NCBI RefSeq assembly: GCF_019635465.1
Contig: NZ_JAHBZK010000001.1
Coordinates: 248,001 to 312,000 of the forward strand
Length of the DNA stretch: 64,000 bases
Source of the DNA: Hydrogenophaga sp.
GTDB taxonomy: Bacteria; Pseudomonadota; Gammaproteobacteria; Burkholderiales; Burkholderiaceae_C
Reading direction: 5' to 3'
The notes under the pieces were generated by a model, which saw nothing but the letters and a program-made list of their open reading frames with translations, was not told the origin of the DNA and did not search any database. This document shows positions 15,675-25,204 of this stretch, piece after piece. How positions within the stretch are numbered: position 1 is the first letter of the stretch; each line of letters starts with the position of its first letter. The translations under genes were made by a program, and so were the position numbers.

Positions 15675-17971
15675 ACGCCCCCGAACCCGCACTGATTCAA
15701 TCGGCCACCGCCGCTGGCGTCTCGCGCCCACACGAAAGCGCGCGCGCCCAGGTGGCGGGCTTGGCCACCTACATCGACGACATCCCCGAGGTGCGTGGCA
15801 CCTTGCACGCCGCGCCGGTCTGCTCGCCCGTGGCACATGGCCGCCTGCTCGGCATCGACACCAGCGCCGCGCTGGCATTGCCGGGCGTGCGCGGCTTCAT
15901 CGGCGCCGATCAGGTGCCGGGCGACAAGACGCTCGCCGCCTTCTCGCACGACGAGCCGGTGTTTGCGCAGGACACGGTGCAGTTCATCGGCCAGGTCATC
16001 GGCCTGATCGTGGCCGATGACGTGATGACTGCGCGGCGCGCGGCGCGCCTGGTCAAACCGCGCATCGAGGCGCTGCCACCGGTGCTCAGCGTGCACGAGG
16101 CGCACGAACAGCAGAGCTATGTGCTGCCGCCGGTGCACGTGGCGCGCGGTGACGCGCTGGCCGCGCTCAAGCGCGCAGCGCACGTGATCGAAGGCGAGTT
16201 CGAGGTCGGCGGGCAGGAGCACTTCTACCTGGAAGGCCAGGTGGCCTACGTGCTGCCGCTGGAGCAGAACCAGTGGTGGGTCTACAGCAGCACCCAGCAC
16301 CCGGGCGAGGTGCAGCACTGGGTCTCGCACGCGCTGGGCATTCACAACCACTCAGTCACCGTGGAATGCCGCCGCATGGGCGGTGGCTTCGGCGGCAAGG
16401 AAACCCAGGCCGGGCACCTGGCGGTGTGGGCCGCCGTGGCGGCCAACCACCTGGGCCGCCCGGTCAAGCTGCGGCTCGACCGCGACGACGACTTCATGGT
16501 CACTGGCAAGCGCCACCCGTTTGCCTACCGCTACCGCGTCGGCTTCGGTGCCGACGGCCGCCTGAGCGGCCTGCAACTGCAGATGCTGGTCAACTGCGGC
16601 TTCAGCGCCGACCTGTCGGGCCCGGTGGCCGACCGCGCCATCTTCCATTGCGACAACGCCTACTTCCTGGAAGACGTGGCGGTCGATTCCTTCCGCTGCA
16701 AGACCAACACCCAGAGCCACACCGCGTTTCGCGGCTTCGGCGGTCCGCAGGGGGTGATCGCGATCGAGCGCATCCTGGGCGACATTGCGCGCCACCTGAA
16801 CATCGACCCGCTGCAGGTGCGCCTGCGCAACCTGTACGGCATCGGCGAGCGCGACGTGACGCACTACGACATGGCGGTCGAGGACAACATCCTCGAGCCC
16901 TTGCTCACCACGCTGGCCACCAGCAGCCGCTATGCCGAGCGGCGCGCCGCCATCGACGCCTTCAACGCCACAAGCCCGGTCATCAAGAAGGGCATTGCCC
17001 TCACCCCGGTGAAGTTCGGCATCAGCTTCACCGCCACGCTGTTCAACCAGGCCGGCGCGCTGGTGCACGTGTACACCGACGGCAGCGTGATGGTGAACCA
17101 CGGCGGCACCGAGATGGGCCAGGGCCTGAACACCAAGGTGGCGCAGATCGTGGCCGACGAACTGGGCGTGCCCTTCGAGCGCGTGCTCGCCACCGCGGCC
17201 GACACCAGCAAGGTGCCCAACGCCAGCGCCACCGCGGCCAGCAGCGGCACCGACCTCAACGGCCGAGCGGCCCAGTTCGCCGCGCGCCACGTGCGCGACA
17301 ACCTGGCCGCCTTTGTGGCCGGGCTGGATGCATGCGGCGCGGGCGCGGTGCGCTTCGAAGGCGGGCAGGTGATCACGCCCAGGTCCACCCGCCGCTTCGA
17401 CGAGGTGGTGGGCGCGGCCTACGCCAACCGCATCCAGCTCTGGAGCGACGGCTTCTACCGCACGCCCAAGATCCACTACGACAAGGTGAGCATGAAGGGC
17501 CGGCCCTTCTATTACTTTGCCTACGGCGCGGCGTGCAGCGAGGTCGCCATCGACACGCTCACCGGCGAGAGCCGGGTGCTGGCGGTGGACATCCTCCACG
17601 ACGTGGGTCACAGCATCAACCCGGCCATCGACATCGGCCAGATCGAGGGCGGCTTCATCCAGGGCATGGGCTGGCTCACCACCGAAGAGCTGGTGTGGAA
17701 TGACAAGGGCTACCTGCAGACCCACGCCCCCAGCACCTACAAGATCCCCACCGCCGGCGACCTGCCGCCGCGCTGGAAGGTCGACCTCTGGCCCGAGGCC
17801 AACCGTGAGGACAACGTGCACGGCAGCAAGGCCGTGGGCGAGCCACCCTTCATGCTGGCCATCAGCGTGTACGAAGCGCTGCGCGACGCGGTGGCGCGGG
17901 CCGAAGGCGATCCGCTGGCGATGGACGCGCCGGCCACCGCCGAGACGGTGCTCAAGGCGCTGGGCGGCTGA
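15671..17971 (+). CDS. xdhB: xanthine dehydrogenase molybdopterin-binding subunit
   Basis: This is the 766-aa catalytic subunit. Recognised molybdopterin-site segments are RMGGGFGGKETQAG near residue 238, AFRGFGGPQG near 352, HGGTEMGQGLNTK near 478 and the catalytic Glu in AVGEPPFML near 722. It is translationally coupled to xdhA by an ATGA overlap. No xdhC (cofactor insertion and sulfuration chaperone) follows; the next gene is an unrelated envelope protein, so xdhC must lie elsewhere. It completes oxidation of the hypoxanthine and xanthine produced by the deaminases in this locus. Confidence 0.96.
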   Translation: MNAPEPALIQSATAAGVSRPHESARAQVAGLATYIDDIPEVRGTLHAAPVCSPVAHGRLLGIDTSAALALPGVRGFIGADQVPGDKTLAAFSHDEPVFAQDTVQFIGQVIGLIVADDVMTARRAARLVKPRIEALPPVLSVHEAHEQQSYVLPPVHVARGDALAALKRAAHVIEGEFEVGGQEHFYLEGQVAYVLPLEQNQWWVYSSTQHPGEVQHWVSHALGIHNHSVTVECRRMGGGFGGKETQAGHLAVWAAVAANHLGRPVKLRLDRDDDFMVTGKRHPFAYRYRVGFGADGRLSGLQLQMLVNCGFSADLSGPVADRAIFHCDNAYFLEDVAVDSFRCKTNTQSHTAFRGFGGPQGVIAIERILGDIARHLNIDPLQVRLRNLYGIGERDVTHYDMAVEDNILEPLLTTLATSSRYAERRAAIDAFNATSPVIKKGIALTPVKFGISFTATLFNQAGALVHVYTDGSVMVNHGGTEMGQGLNTKVAQIVADELGVPFERVLATAADTSKVPNASATAASSGTDLNGRAAQFAARHVRDNLAAFVAGLDACGAGAVRFEGGQVITPRSTRRFDEVVGAAYANRIQLWSDGFYRTPKIHYDKVSMKGRPFYYFAYGAACSEVAIDTLTGESRVLAVDILHDVGHSINPAIDIGQIEGGFIQGMGWLTTEELVWNDKGYLQTHAPSTYKIPTAGDLPPRWKVDLWPEANREDNVHGSKAVGEPPFMLAISVYEALRDAVARAEGDPLAMDAPATAETVLKALGG

Positions 17972-18117
17972 TCACCGCTGCGTTACGCAACCGCATCGCC
18001 ATCGCGCTGCCCGGTAAAGCCCGTCGGCAAACTGTTTCAGCCGCGCCGGGTTCGACACGACCGGTTACATGCGCCCCAGCGAGAGCGCCCAGACTGGCGG
18101 CTCGAAAGGAGTGCCTC

Positions 18118-18681
18118 ATGGACAAGTCGATGATCAAAGGCATCGCCCTCGGGGGCGTGGCAATGGTGGTGCTGGGCGCGGGCGCGGTTGGCGGCTATCA
18201 GACCCTGGCCAAACCGCAGAGCGCCAACGTGGTGAGCGTCAAGGAAGTGATGACCACCGTCAGCACGCCGCGCGAGGTGTGCGAGAACGTGGCGGTGCAA
18301 CACCAGGCGCCCGTGAAAGACGAGCACCGCGTGGCCGGTACCGTGGTGGGTGGTCTGGCCGGTGGCCTGCTCGGCAGCACCATCGGCAAGGGCAGCGGCA
18401 AGACCGTGGCCACGGTGGCCGGCGCGGTGGCCGGTGGCTACGCGGGCAACCAGGTGCAGAAGAAGATGCAGCAAAGCGACACGGTCACCAGCACCGAGCG
18501 CCGCTGCCGCACCGTGCAGGACAAATCTCAGAAGCTGCTCGGCTACGACGTGACCTACACGCTCGACGGCCAGAGCGGCAAGGTGCGCACCAGCTACAAA
18601 CCTGGCGCCACGCTGCCGGTGAAGAACGGCCAGATCGACACCACGCCGCCGTCGGACGCACCGGCCAAGGCGCAATCCTGA
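18118..18681 (+). CDS. glycine zipper 2TM domain-containing protein
   Basis: This 187-aa protein has an N-terminal hydrophobic segment (residues 6-28, probable signal anchor) and a glycine-zipper repeat around residues 75-108 (AGTVVGGLAGGLLGSTIGKG and TVAGAVAGGYAGNQVQ). The C-terminal part is polar, with conserved-looking Cys and Tyr residues. Similar SlyB/17-kDa-antigen-like proteins sit in the cell envelope. A GAAAGGAG ribosome site precedes the start. It is a single gene with a 146-bp gap after xdhB. Its exact role is unknown. Confidence 0.85.
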   Translation: MDKSMIKGIALGGVAMVVLGAGAVGGYQTLAKPQSANVVSVKEVMTTVSTPREVCENVAVQHQAPVKDEHRVAGTVVGGLAGGLLGSTIGKGSGKTVATVAGAVAGGYAGNQVQKKMQQSDTVTSTERRCRTVQDKSQKLLGYDVTYTLDGQSGKVRTSYKPGATLPVKNGQIDTTPPSDAPAKAQS

Positions 18682-18828
18682 CGACGGTGAACTGAGGGAC
18701 GGCCGCCGCCGCGGCGCCGGGGTGGTGCCTACAATCGCGCCACCCCCGCATCGCCCCTGCACACCCCGGTCGCAGGGGCCAGCCACGCAGGCGCGCGCCG
18801 CCGGTGGCGCATCGAACCACAGGTCGCC

Positions 18829-19887
18829 ATGCCCCTCAGCGACGATCCCGACGTCATCGTTTTCAACCTCAAGAAGCGCTACACCGGCGTGTCGGCCACG
18901 GTCAACGCCTTGGTGCCGGTGCAACTCACGCAGTGGTCGCTCAACTACTGCGGCACGCCACTGCCACACGGCGTTCCCGGCCTCAGCCTGCGCGAGGCCA
19001 GGGCCATGTCGCGCCGCCCACCCAAGGGCCGTGCGTTTCGCATCTGGCATGTGCGGCGCGACCACGAAATGATGGCCGGGCTGTGGGCGCGCGACGTGCT
19101 GCGCCTGCCCATCAAGCTGGTCTTCACCTCGGCGGCGCAACACCGCCACGGCGCCTTTCCGCGCTGGCTGATCTCGCGCATGGACGCGGTGATCGCCACC
19201 ACGCCGCTGGCAGCGAGCTTCGTGCCCAACACCACCGCGGTCGTGCCACACGGTATCGACCTGCGGCGCTTTTCACCCCCACCCGACAAGCGCACTGCGT
19301 GGGCGGACAGTGGCCTGCCCGGGCAATACGGCATCGGCGTGTTCGGGCGTGTTCGGCCCGACAAGGGCAGCGACGTGTTCGTCGACGCCATGATCGAGGC
19401 CCTGCCCAAACTGCCCGGCTTCACCGCGGTGATCGCGGGCCTGGCGCAGCCGCAGCACCAGGCCTTCGAGCGCGAACTGCGTGAGCGGGTGGCCCGCGCG
19501 GGCCTGAGCGATCGCATCGTCTTCCTGGGTGAGGTACCGGCCGACCAGGTGCACCGCTGGTATCAGCGCTGCCTGCTGTGCGTGGCCTGCCCGCGCTACG
19601 AACCCTTCGGCCTCACGCCCTTCGAGGCCGCGGCCACCGGCTGCGCCCTGGTGTGCTCGCGCACCGGCGCCTTTGCACAACTGGTGACGCCCGGCGTGCA
19701 CGGCGAGCTGGTGGACACCGGTGATGCGCCCGGTCTGGCGGCCGCGGTGCGCGCCGTGCTGGCCGACCCCGAACGCACACTCGCCATGGGCGAGGCCGCG
19801 CGCCAGCGCGTGACCACCGAGTTCTCGATCGAGCGCGAGGCCGAGGGCATCGGCCGCGTCTACCAGCAACTGTTCGACCGCGGCTGA
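18829..19887 (+). CDS. GT4 family glycosyltransferase, LPS core type (LpcC-like)
   Basis: This 352-aa GT-B glycosyltransferase is predicted to act in lipopolysaccharide core assembly at the cytoplasmic face. The C-terminal nucleotide-sugar domain has GVFGRVRPDKGSDVF near residue 165 and the E-x7-E motif in EPFGLTPFEAAATG near 260. The segment IWHVRRDHEMMAGLWARD and the HRHGAFPRWL region resemble LpcC-type mannosyltransferases of Rhizobium; that assignment is from memory of the family. Its stop is directly followed by the waaA start, so the two are coupled. A TACAAT box lies near 18730. Confidence 0.85.
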   Translation: MPLSDDPDVIVFNLKKRYTGVSATVNALVPVQLTQWSLNYCGTPLPHGVPGLSLREARAMSRRPPKGRAFRIWHVRRDHEMMAGLWARDVLRLPIKLVFTSAAQHRHGAFPRWLISRMDAVIATTPLAASFVPNTTAVVPHGIDLRRFSPPPDKRTAWADSGLPGQYGIGVFGRVRPDKGSDVFVDAMIEALPKLPGFTAVIAGLAQPQHQAFERELRERVARAGLSDRIVFLGEVPADQVHRWYQRCLLCVACPRYEPFGLTPFEAAATGCALVCSRTGAFAQLVTPGVHGELVDTGDAPGLAAAVRAVLADPERTLAMGEAARQRVTTEFSIEREAEGIGRVYQQLFDRG

Positions 19888-21180
19888 ATGGCCCAGACAC
19901 TGCGCCAGCGCCTCGCCCTCGGCCTCTACGCGCTGATCACAGCCGCTGCCCGGCCACTGCTGGTGCGCAAGCTACGCCGCCGCGGCCGCCAGGAGCCGCT
20001 GTACCTGCACGCCATCGACGAACGCTTCGGCCTCTACAGCGATGCCACCGACGCGCCGTCGTCAAGCTGGTTCTGGGTGCACGCCGTGTCACTGGGCGAA
20101 ACTCGCGCCGCTGCGGCCCTGATCGCGCGCCTGCGCGCAATGCAACCTGATCTGCGCCTGCTGCTCACGCACGGCACCGCCACCGGCCGCGAGGCCGGCG
20201 CCGCGCTGCTGCGCCCGGGCGACCGCCAGGTGTGGCTGCCGTGGGACGCGCGCGGCCCGGTGCGGCGTTTTCTGCGGCACTTCCGCCCGGTGGTGGGCGT
20301 GCTCATGGAGACCGAGGTCTGGCCGGTGCTGGTCGACGAGTGCGCGCGCGCCGGCGTGCCCTTGCGGCTGGTCAACGCGCGCTTGAGCGACAAGAGCCTG
20401 CGCCAGGCGCAGCGCCTGATGGCCCTGTCGGCGCCGGCGTATGGCGGGCTGGCGGCGGTCTACGCGCAGACCGGGGACGACGCGCAGCGCCTGCGCGCGC
20501 TCGGGGCGCCGGTGCAAGGCGTGTTCGGCAATCTCAAGTTCGACATCACGCCCGACGCGGCCCTGATCGCGCGCGGCCAGGCATGGAAACAGGCGCTGGG
20601 CGGGCGGCGTGTGGTGTTGCTGGCCAGTTCACGCGAAGGCGAAGAACAGGCGTGGCTGCAAGCCTGGCGCGGTGGCACCCGATCCGAACTCGCACTGCTG
20701 GTGCCGCGCCATCCCCAGCGCTTCGATGAGGTCGCCGCCCTGCTGCAGGCCAGCGGGCTGCGTGTGGCACGCCGATCCGCCTGGGGCGATAACCAACCCA
20801 CGCCAGACGACCTGCAGGCGGACGTCTGGCTGGGCGATTCGCTGGGCGAAATGCCCGCGTACTACGCGCTCGCCGACATCGGTCTGCTCGGAGGCAGCTT
20901 CGAACCCCTGGGTGGGCAAAACCTCATCGAAGCCGCGGCCTGCGGCTGCCCCATGGTGGTGGGCCCGCACACATTCAACTTCGCCGAGGCCACCGAGCGT
21001 GCACTGGCGCTGGGTGCCGCTCGCCAGGCCGGGGACATGGCCAGTGGCCTGGCCATGGCGTTGGGCTGGCTGCACGACGAGGTGGCCATGGCCAGCGCCC
21101 GCAAGGCCGCTGCCGCCCTGCCGCAACAAGGGGCCGGCGCGCTCGAACGCACCGCCAGAGGCTTGCTCGGCATCGCCTGA
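19888..21180 (+). CDS. waaA: 3-deoxy-D-manno-octulosonic acid (Kdo) transferase
   Basis: This 430-aa enzyme transfers Kdo from CMP-Kdo to lipid A precursor. An N-terminal hydrophobic anchor is followed by the basic LVRKLRRRGRQE. WVHAVSLGETRAA near residue 55 carries the catalytic Glu. METEVWPVLVDEC lies near 140 and GGSFEPLGGQNLIEAAACG near 335. Length and motifs match WaaA/KdtA. The start ATG immediately follows the glycosyltransferase stop (TGAATG), which implies cotranslation. Confidence 0.95.
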   Translation: MAQTLRQRLALGLYALITAAARPLLVRKLRRRGRQEPLYLHAIDERFGLYSDATDAPSSSWFWVHAVSLGETRAAAALIARLRAMQPDLRLLLTHGTATGREAGAALLRPGDRQVWLPWDARGPVRRFLRHFRPVVGVLMETEVWPVLVDECARAGVPLRLVNARLSDKSLRQAQRLMALSAPAYGGLAAVYAQTGDDAQRLRALGAPVQGVFGNLKFDITPDAALIARGQAWKQALGGRRVVLLASSREGEEQAWLQAWRGGTRSELALLVPRHPQRFDEVAALLQASGLRVARRSAWGDNQPTPDDLQADVWLGDSLGEMPAYYALADIGLLGGSFEPLGGQNLIEAAACGCPMVVGPHTFNFAEATERALALGAARQAGDMASGLAMALGWLHDEVAMASARKAAAALPQQGAGALERTARGLLGIA

Positions 21181-21246
21181 CGGCGCCCGGGCGCTGGCCC
21201 ATCGCAGCCTTCACTGGCATGCTTGCTGCTTCCCGGTGTCACCGAC

Positions 21247-22644
21247 ATGAGCAGCTACCAACACACCATCGGCGGCCAGGTCTGGCGCTTCGCCGACCTG
21301 CGCGACCTCATGGCCAAGGCCACGCCGCTGCGCTCGGGCGATGCGCTGGCCGGGCTGGCCGCCACCTCGTCGGTGCAGCGCATGGCGGCGCGCCTGGCGC
21401 TGGCCGACCTGCCGCTGCGCACCTTCCTCAATGAAGCGCTGATCCCCTACGAGAGCGACGAGGTCACGCGCCTCATCGTCGACTCGCACGACGCAGCGGC
21501 CTTTGCGCCAATTGCGCACCTCACCGTGGGCGCGCTGCGCGACTGGCTGCTCGACGAGCACACCACCCCCGAGGTGCTGGCCGGCGTGCGCAACGGCCTC
21601 ACGCCCGAGATGGTGGCCGCGGTGAGCAAGCTCATGCGCAACCAGGACCTGATCGCAGTGGCGCGCAAGTGCCGCGTGGTCACGGCGTTTCGCGACACCA
21701 TCGGCCTGCCCGGTCGACTGGCCGTGCGCCTGCAACCCAACCACCCGACCGACGATGCGCGCGGCATTGCGGCCAGCATGATCGACGGCCTGCTCTATGG
21801 CTGCGGCGACGCGGTCATCGGCATCAACCCGGCCAGCGACAACATCGGCGTGCTCACCCAACTGGTGCACCGCTTGGGCGAGGTGGTCGAACGGCTGGCG
21901 ATCCCCACCCAGACCTGCGTGCTCACGCACGTGACCAACACGCTGCAGATGATCGAGCAAGGCGCGCCGGTGGACCTGGTGTTCCAGTCCATCGCCGGCA
22001 CCGAGGCGGCCAACGCCGGCTTCGGCGTCAACCTGGCGATACTCAAAGAAGCGCGCGAAGCCGCGCTGTCGCTCAAGCGCGGCACGGTGGGCGACAACGT
22101 CATGTACTTCGAGACCGGCCAGGGCAGCGCGCTGTCGGCCAATGCGCACCACGGCGTGGACCAGCAGACCTGCGAGGTGCGCGCCTACGCGGTGGCCCGC
22201 GCCTTCGGCCCGCTGCTCACCAACACCGTGGTCGGCTTCATCGGCCCCGAGTACCTCTACGACGGCAAGCAGATCGTGCGCGCCGGACTGGAGGACCACT
22301 TCTGCGGCAAGCTGCTGGGCGCACCATTGGGCGTGGACGTCTGCTACACCAACCACGCCGAGGCCGACCAGGACGACATGGACAACCTGCTCACGCTGCT
22401 GGGTGCGGCGGGCGTCAACTTCGTGATGGGCGTGCCGGGGGCGGACGACATCATGCTCAACTACCAGAGCACCTCGTTTCACGACGCGCTCTACCTGCGC
22501 CAGACGCTGGGCCTGCGGCACGCGCCCGAGTTCGAGGCCTGGCTGCAACAGATGCACATCCTCGACGACAGCGGGCGCCTGCTGCCCGGCGGGGCGCAAC
22601 AGGCCGCACTGGCGCGCCTGCAGCAGCTGGGGCTGCCGGCATGA
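21247..22644 (+). CDS. eutB: ethanolamine ammonia-lyase large subunit
   Basis: This 465-aa alpha subunit of the adenosylcobalamin-dependent enzyme splits ethanolamine into acetaldehyde and ammonia. The conserved barrel segments LQPNHPTDDARGIAASM near residue 165, GCGDAVIGINPASDN near 190 and YFETGQGSALSANAHHG near 285 are present. The start MSSYQHT was preferred over an upstream in-frame codon at 21223. Its stop overlaps the eutC start (ATGA). No microcompartment, eutA or eutH genes are nearby, so this is a minimal eutBC arrangement. Confidence 0.95.
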   Translation: MSSYQHTIGGQVWRFADLRDLMAKATPLRSGDALAGLAATSSVQRMAARLALADLPLRTFLNEALIPYESDEVTRLIVDSHDAAAFAPIAHLTVGALRDWLLDEHTTPEVLAGVRNGLTPEMVAAVSKLMRNQDLIAVARKCRVVTAFRDTIGLPGRLAVRLQPNHPTDDARGIAASMIDGLLYGCGDAVIGINPASDNIGVLTQLVHRLGEVVERLAIPTQTCVLTHVTNTLQMIEQGAPVDLVFQSIAGTEAANAGFGVNLAILKEAREAALSLKRGTVGDNVMYFETGQGSALSANAHHGVDQQTCEVRAYAVARAFGPLLTNTVVGFIGPEYLYDGKQIVRAGLEDHFCGKLLGAPLGVDVCYTNHAEADQDDMDNLLTLLGAAGVNFVMGVPGADDIMLNYQSTSFHDALYLRQTLGLRHAPEFEAWLQQMHILDDSGRLLPGGAQQAALARLQQLGLPA

Positions 22645-23429
22645 GCGACAACGGTTCGACAGGCCCCGACCCCTGGCACCACCTGCGCGCGCACACCGCG
22701 GCCCGCATCGCACTCGGCCGTGCGGGCGCCGGGCTGCCCACCCAGGAACTGCTGCGCTTCGGCGTGGCCCATGCGCAGGCGCGCGATGCGGTGCACATGG
22801 CGTTGGATGTGCCCGCGCTCGCCACCAAGCTGCAGGCATTGGGCCTGCCCACGCTGAGCGTTCGCAGCGCCGCCGCCGACCGCGCCACCTACCTGCTGCG
22901 ACCCGACCTGGGGCGCCGCCTGCACCCCGACGATGCGTCTCGCCTGCGTGCGGCCGCACCGGCCGACGGCTGCGACCTGCTGCTGGTCATCGGCGACGGA
23001 CTCTCGTCGCAAGCCATCGAACACCAGGCCGTGCCGCTGGTGCAGGCCATCGTGGCGCAGGCGCCCGCCAGCTGGTCCCTGGGCCCGGTGGTGATCGCCA
23101 CCCAGGCGCGCGTGGCCCTGGGCGACGAGGTGGGTGCGGCGTTCAAGGCGCGGCTGGTGGCCATGCTGATCGGCGAGCGCCCGGGGCTGTCGTCGCCCGA
23201 CAGTCTGGGCATCTACCTCACCTGGGCACCGCAGCCGGGGCGCAGCGACGCGCAGCGCAACTGCATCTCCAACGTGCGCCCCGAAGGCCTGCCGCCGGCA
23301 GCGGCCGCCGCCCGGCTGTGGTGGCTGTGCCGCGAGGCGCGGCTCTTGCAGCTCACGGGCGTGCAGCTCAAGGACCGCAGCGACGACGCCTTGCCGGCGC
23401 CACCTGCAGACACCGCGTTGCCACGCTGA
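22641..23429 (+). CDS. eutC: ethanolamine ammonia-lyase light subunit
   Basis: This 262-aa small subunit completes EutBC and contributes to cobalamin binding. Typical segments are TPARIALGRAGAGLPT-like (TAARIALGRAGAGLPTQ, residues 20-36), HAQARDAVH near 45, DLLLVIGDGLSSQAIE near 115 and GERPGLSSPDSLGIYLTW near 180. It is coupled to eutB by a four-base overlap. The gap to the downstream TRAP gene is 120 bp. Confidence 0.94.
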   Translation: MSDNGSTGPDPWHHLRAHTAARIALGRAGAGLPTQELLRFGVAHAQARDAVHMALDVPALATKLQALGLPTLSVRSAAADRATYLLRPDLGRRLHPDDASRLRAAAPADGCDLLLVIGDGLSSQAIEHQAVPLVQAIVAQAPASWSLGPVVIATQARVALGDEVGAAFKARLVAMLIGERPGLSSPDSLGIYLTWAPQPGRSDAQRNCISNVRPEGLPPAAAAARLWWLCREARLLQLTGVQLKDRSDDALPAPPADTALPR

Positions 23430-23549
23430 TCGCTGGTGCCACTTGCGCACCGCGTGGCCGGTCCACGCCACCAAAGTGAGCGCGCAGAGCGCGCTGGGCA
23501 CGCTCTCTGCTTTGACAGGGTTCCTCAACCGATTCAGTGGAGCCCACCC

Positions 23550-24644
23550 ATGACCCAGCCCCTGCCCGAGTCTGTCGAACCCACGCAAGGCACCGAAGCG
23601 GTGCCTTCGCGGCGCCTGGCGCTCAAGAGCGCCGCCGTCGGCGCCGCGGCACTGAGCGCTGCGCCCTTCGTGCACGCACAGAAGAAGACCGGTATCAAAT
23701 GGCGCATGCAGACCTACGCGGGCGCCGCGCTGGGCGCGCACGTCATCAAGCCCGCCATCGACGCCTTCAACAAGGCCGCCAACGGCGAGATGACCATCGA
23801 GCTGTTCTACGCCGACCAGCTGGTGCCCACCGGCGAGCTGGTGCGCGCCATGCAGAAGGGCACGCTCGACGCCGTGCAGAGCGACGACGACTCCATGGCA
23901 TCGCCCGCCGACGTGCGCGCCTTCGGCGGCTACTTCCCCTTCGCCACCCGCTACAGCCTGGACGTGCCGGTGCTGTTCAACCAGTTCGGCCTCGACAAGA
24001 TCTGGCAGGAGTCGTACTCGAAGGTCGAGAACGTGACCTGGCTCAGCGCCGGCGCCTGGGACCCGTGCCATTTCGCCACCCGCACCCCCATCAACAAGCT
24101 GGCCGACCTCAAGGGCAAGAAGGTCTACACCTTCCCCACCGCGGGCCAGTTCCTCTCGCGCTTCGGTGTGGTGCCGGTGGACATCCCCTACGAAGACGCG
24201 GCCATGGCGCTCAAGACCGGCGAGATCGACGGCGTGGCCTGGAGCGGCATCACCGAGGACTACACCGTGGGCTGGGCCGACGGCACCAAGTACTTCCTCA
24301 CCAACAACATCTCGGGCGCCTGGATCGGCCACTTCTTTGCCAACACGCAGTCGTGGGAGAAGGTGCCGGCCCACCTGCAGACCCTGTTCAAACTGGCCAT
24401 GGACAGCTCGCACTACTACCGTCAGCACTGGTACTGGGGCGGTGAGGCCGAGCTGCGCGTGAACGGTCCGAAGCTCAAACTCACCACCATTCCCGACGCC
24501 GAGTGGGCCACGGTCGAAGCCGAGGCGGTGAAGTTCTGGGACGAGATGGCCAAGAAGAGCCCGACCGCCGCCAAGGTGGTGGCCGTCTTCCGCAAGTACA
24601 ACGCGATGATGGCCAAGGCCGGCAAGCCCTACCGCTACGGTTGA
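23550..24644 (+). CDS. dctP: TRAP transporter solute-binding protein (DctP family)
   Basis: This 364-aa periplasmic receptor belongs to a tripartite ATP-independent transporter. The N-terminus carries a twin-arginine-like signal (SRRLALKSAA, Arg21-Arg22) with a cleavage site near VHA-Q (residue 43), so export through Tat is likely. The mature part is a DctP-type binding fold. Substrate cannot be read from sequence; location after eutBC makes an amine- or C2-related ligand one option and organic acids the default for the family. A TTGACA hexamer at 23512 may belong to a promoter but lacks a clear -10. The stop overlaps the dctQ start by one base. Confidence 0.9.
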   Translation: MTQPLPESVEPTQGTEAVPSRRLALKSAAVGAAALSAAPFVHAQKKTGIKWRMQTYAGAALGAHVIKPAIDAFNKAANGEMTIELFYADQLVPTGELVRAMQKGTLDAVQSDDDSMASPADVRAFGGYFPFATRYSLDVPVLFNQFGLDKIWQESYSKVENVTWLSAGAWDPCHFATRTPINKLADLKGKKVYTFPTAGQFLSRFGVVPVDIPYEDAAMALKTGEIDGVAWSGITEDYTVGWADGTKYFLTNNISGAWIGHFFANTQSWEKVPAHLQTLFKLAMDSSHYYRQHWYWGGEAELRVNGPKLKLTTIPDAEWATVEAEAVKFWDEMAKKSPTAAKVVAVFRKYNAMMAKAGKPYRYG

Positions 24645-25204
24645 TGTCGCACCGGCCAGGTCCGCTCTGGCGCGCCGTGCGCGGTTTCGTGCACGGCGTC
24701 GACGCCATCAATGCCTTCGTCGGCCGCATTGCCATGTGGCTGTTCGTGCTGATGCTGGCGGTGCTGATCTGGGGCATCGTCACCCAGGCCGTGCATGTGC
24801 GCGCCTACTGGGTCATCGAGATGGCCCAGTTCACCATGGCGGCCTACTACCTGCTGGGCGCGGGCTGGACCATGCAGCGCGGCGCGCACGTGCGCATGGA
24901 TGTCTTCTACGCCCGCTGGCCCACGCGCACACGCAGTACGGTCGACAGCCTCACCTCGGTCTTCGTCATCGTCTACCTGGTGATGCTCATCGTGGGCGGC
25001 TGGGAAAGCTCGGCCTACGCGCTGGAAACCGGTCAACGCAGCCGCACCCTGTGGCGACCCTACATGGCCCCCATCAAGATCATCATGACCACCGGCATGG
25101 CGCTCATGCTGCTGCAATGCCTGTCCGAGCTGTGCAAGGACATCGCCCGCGCGCTGGGCAAGCCGTTCGATGAACGAGCGACCGGTGAGGGTGCCGCGCC
25201 ATGA
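24644..25204 (+). CDS. dctQ: TRAP transporter small permease (DctQ family)
   Basis: This 186-aa membrane protein has four predicted transmembrane segments: about residues 29-48, 57-77, 100-122 and 143-163. It is the small integral subunit of the TRAP system. The start ATG is fused with the dctP stop (TGATG) and its own stop overlaps dctM (ATGA), so all three subunits are made in sequence from one message. Confidence 0.9.
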   Translation: MSHRPGPLWRAVRGFVHGVDAINAFVGRIAMWLFVLMLAVLIWGIVTQAVHVRAYWVIEMAQFTMAAYYLLGAGWTMQRGAHVRMDVFYARWPTRTRSTVDSLTSVFVIVYLVMLIVGGWESSAYALETGQRSRTLWRPYMAPIKIIMTTGMALMLLQCLSELCKDIARALGKPFDERATGEGAAP

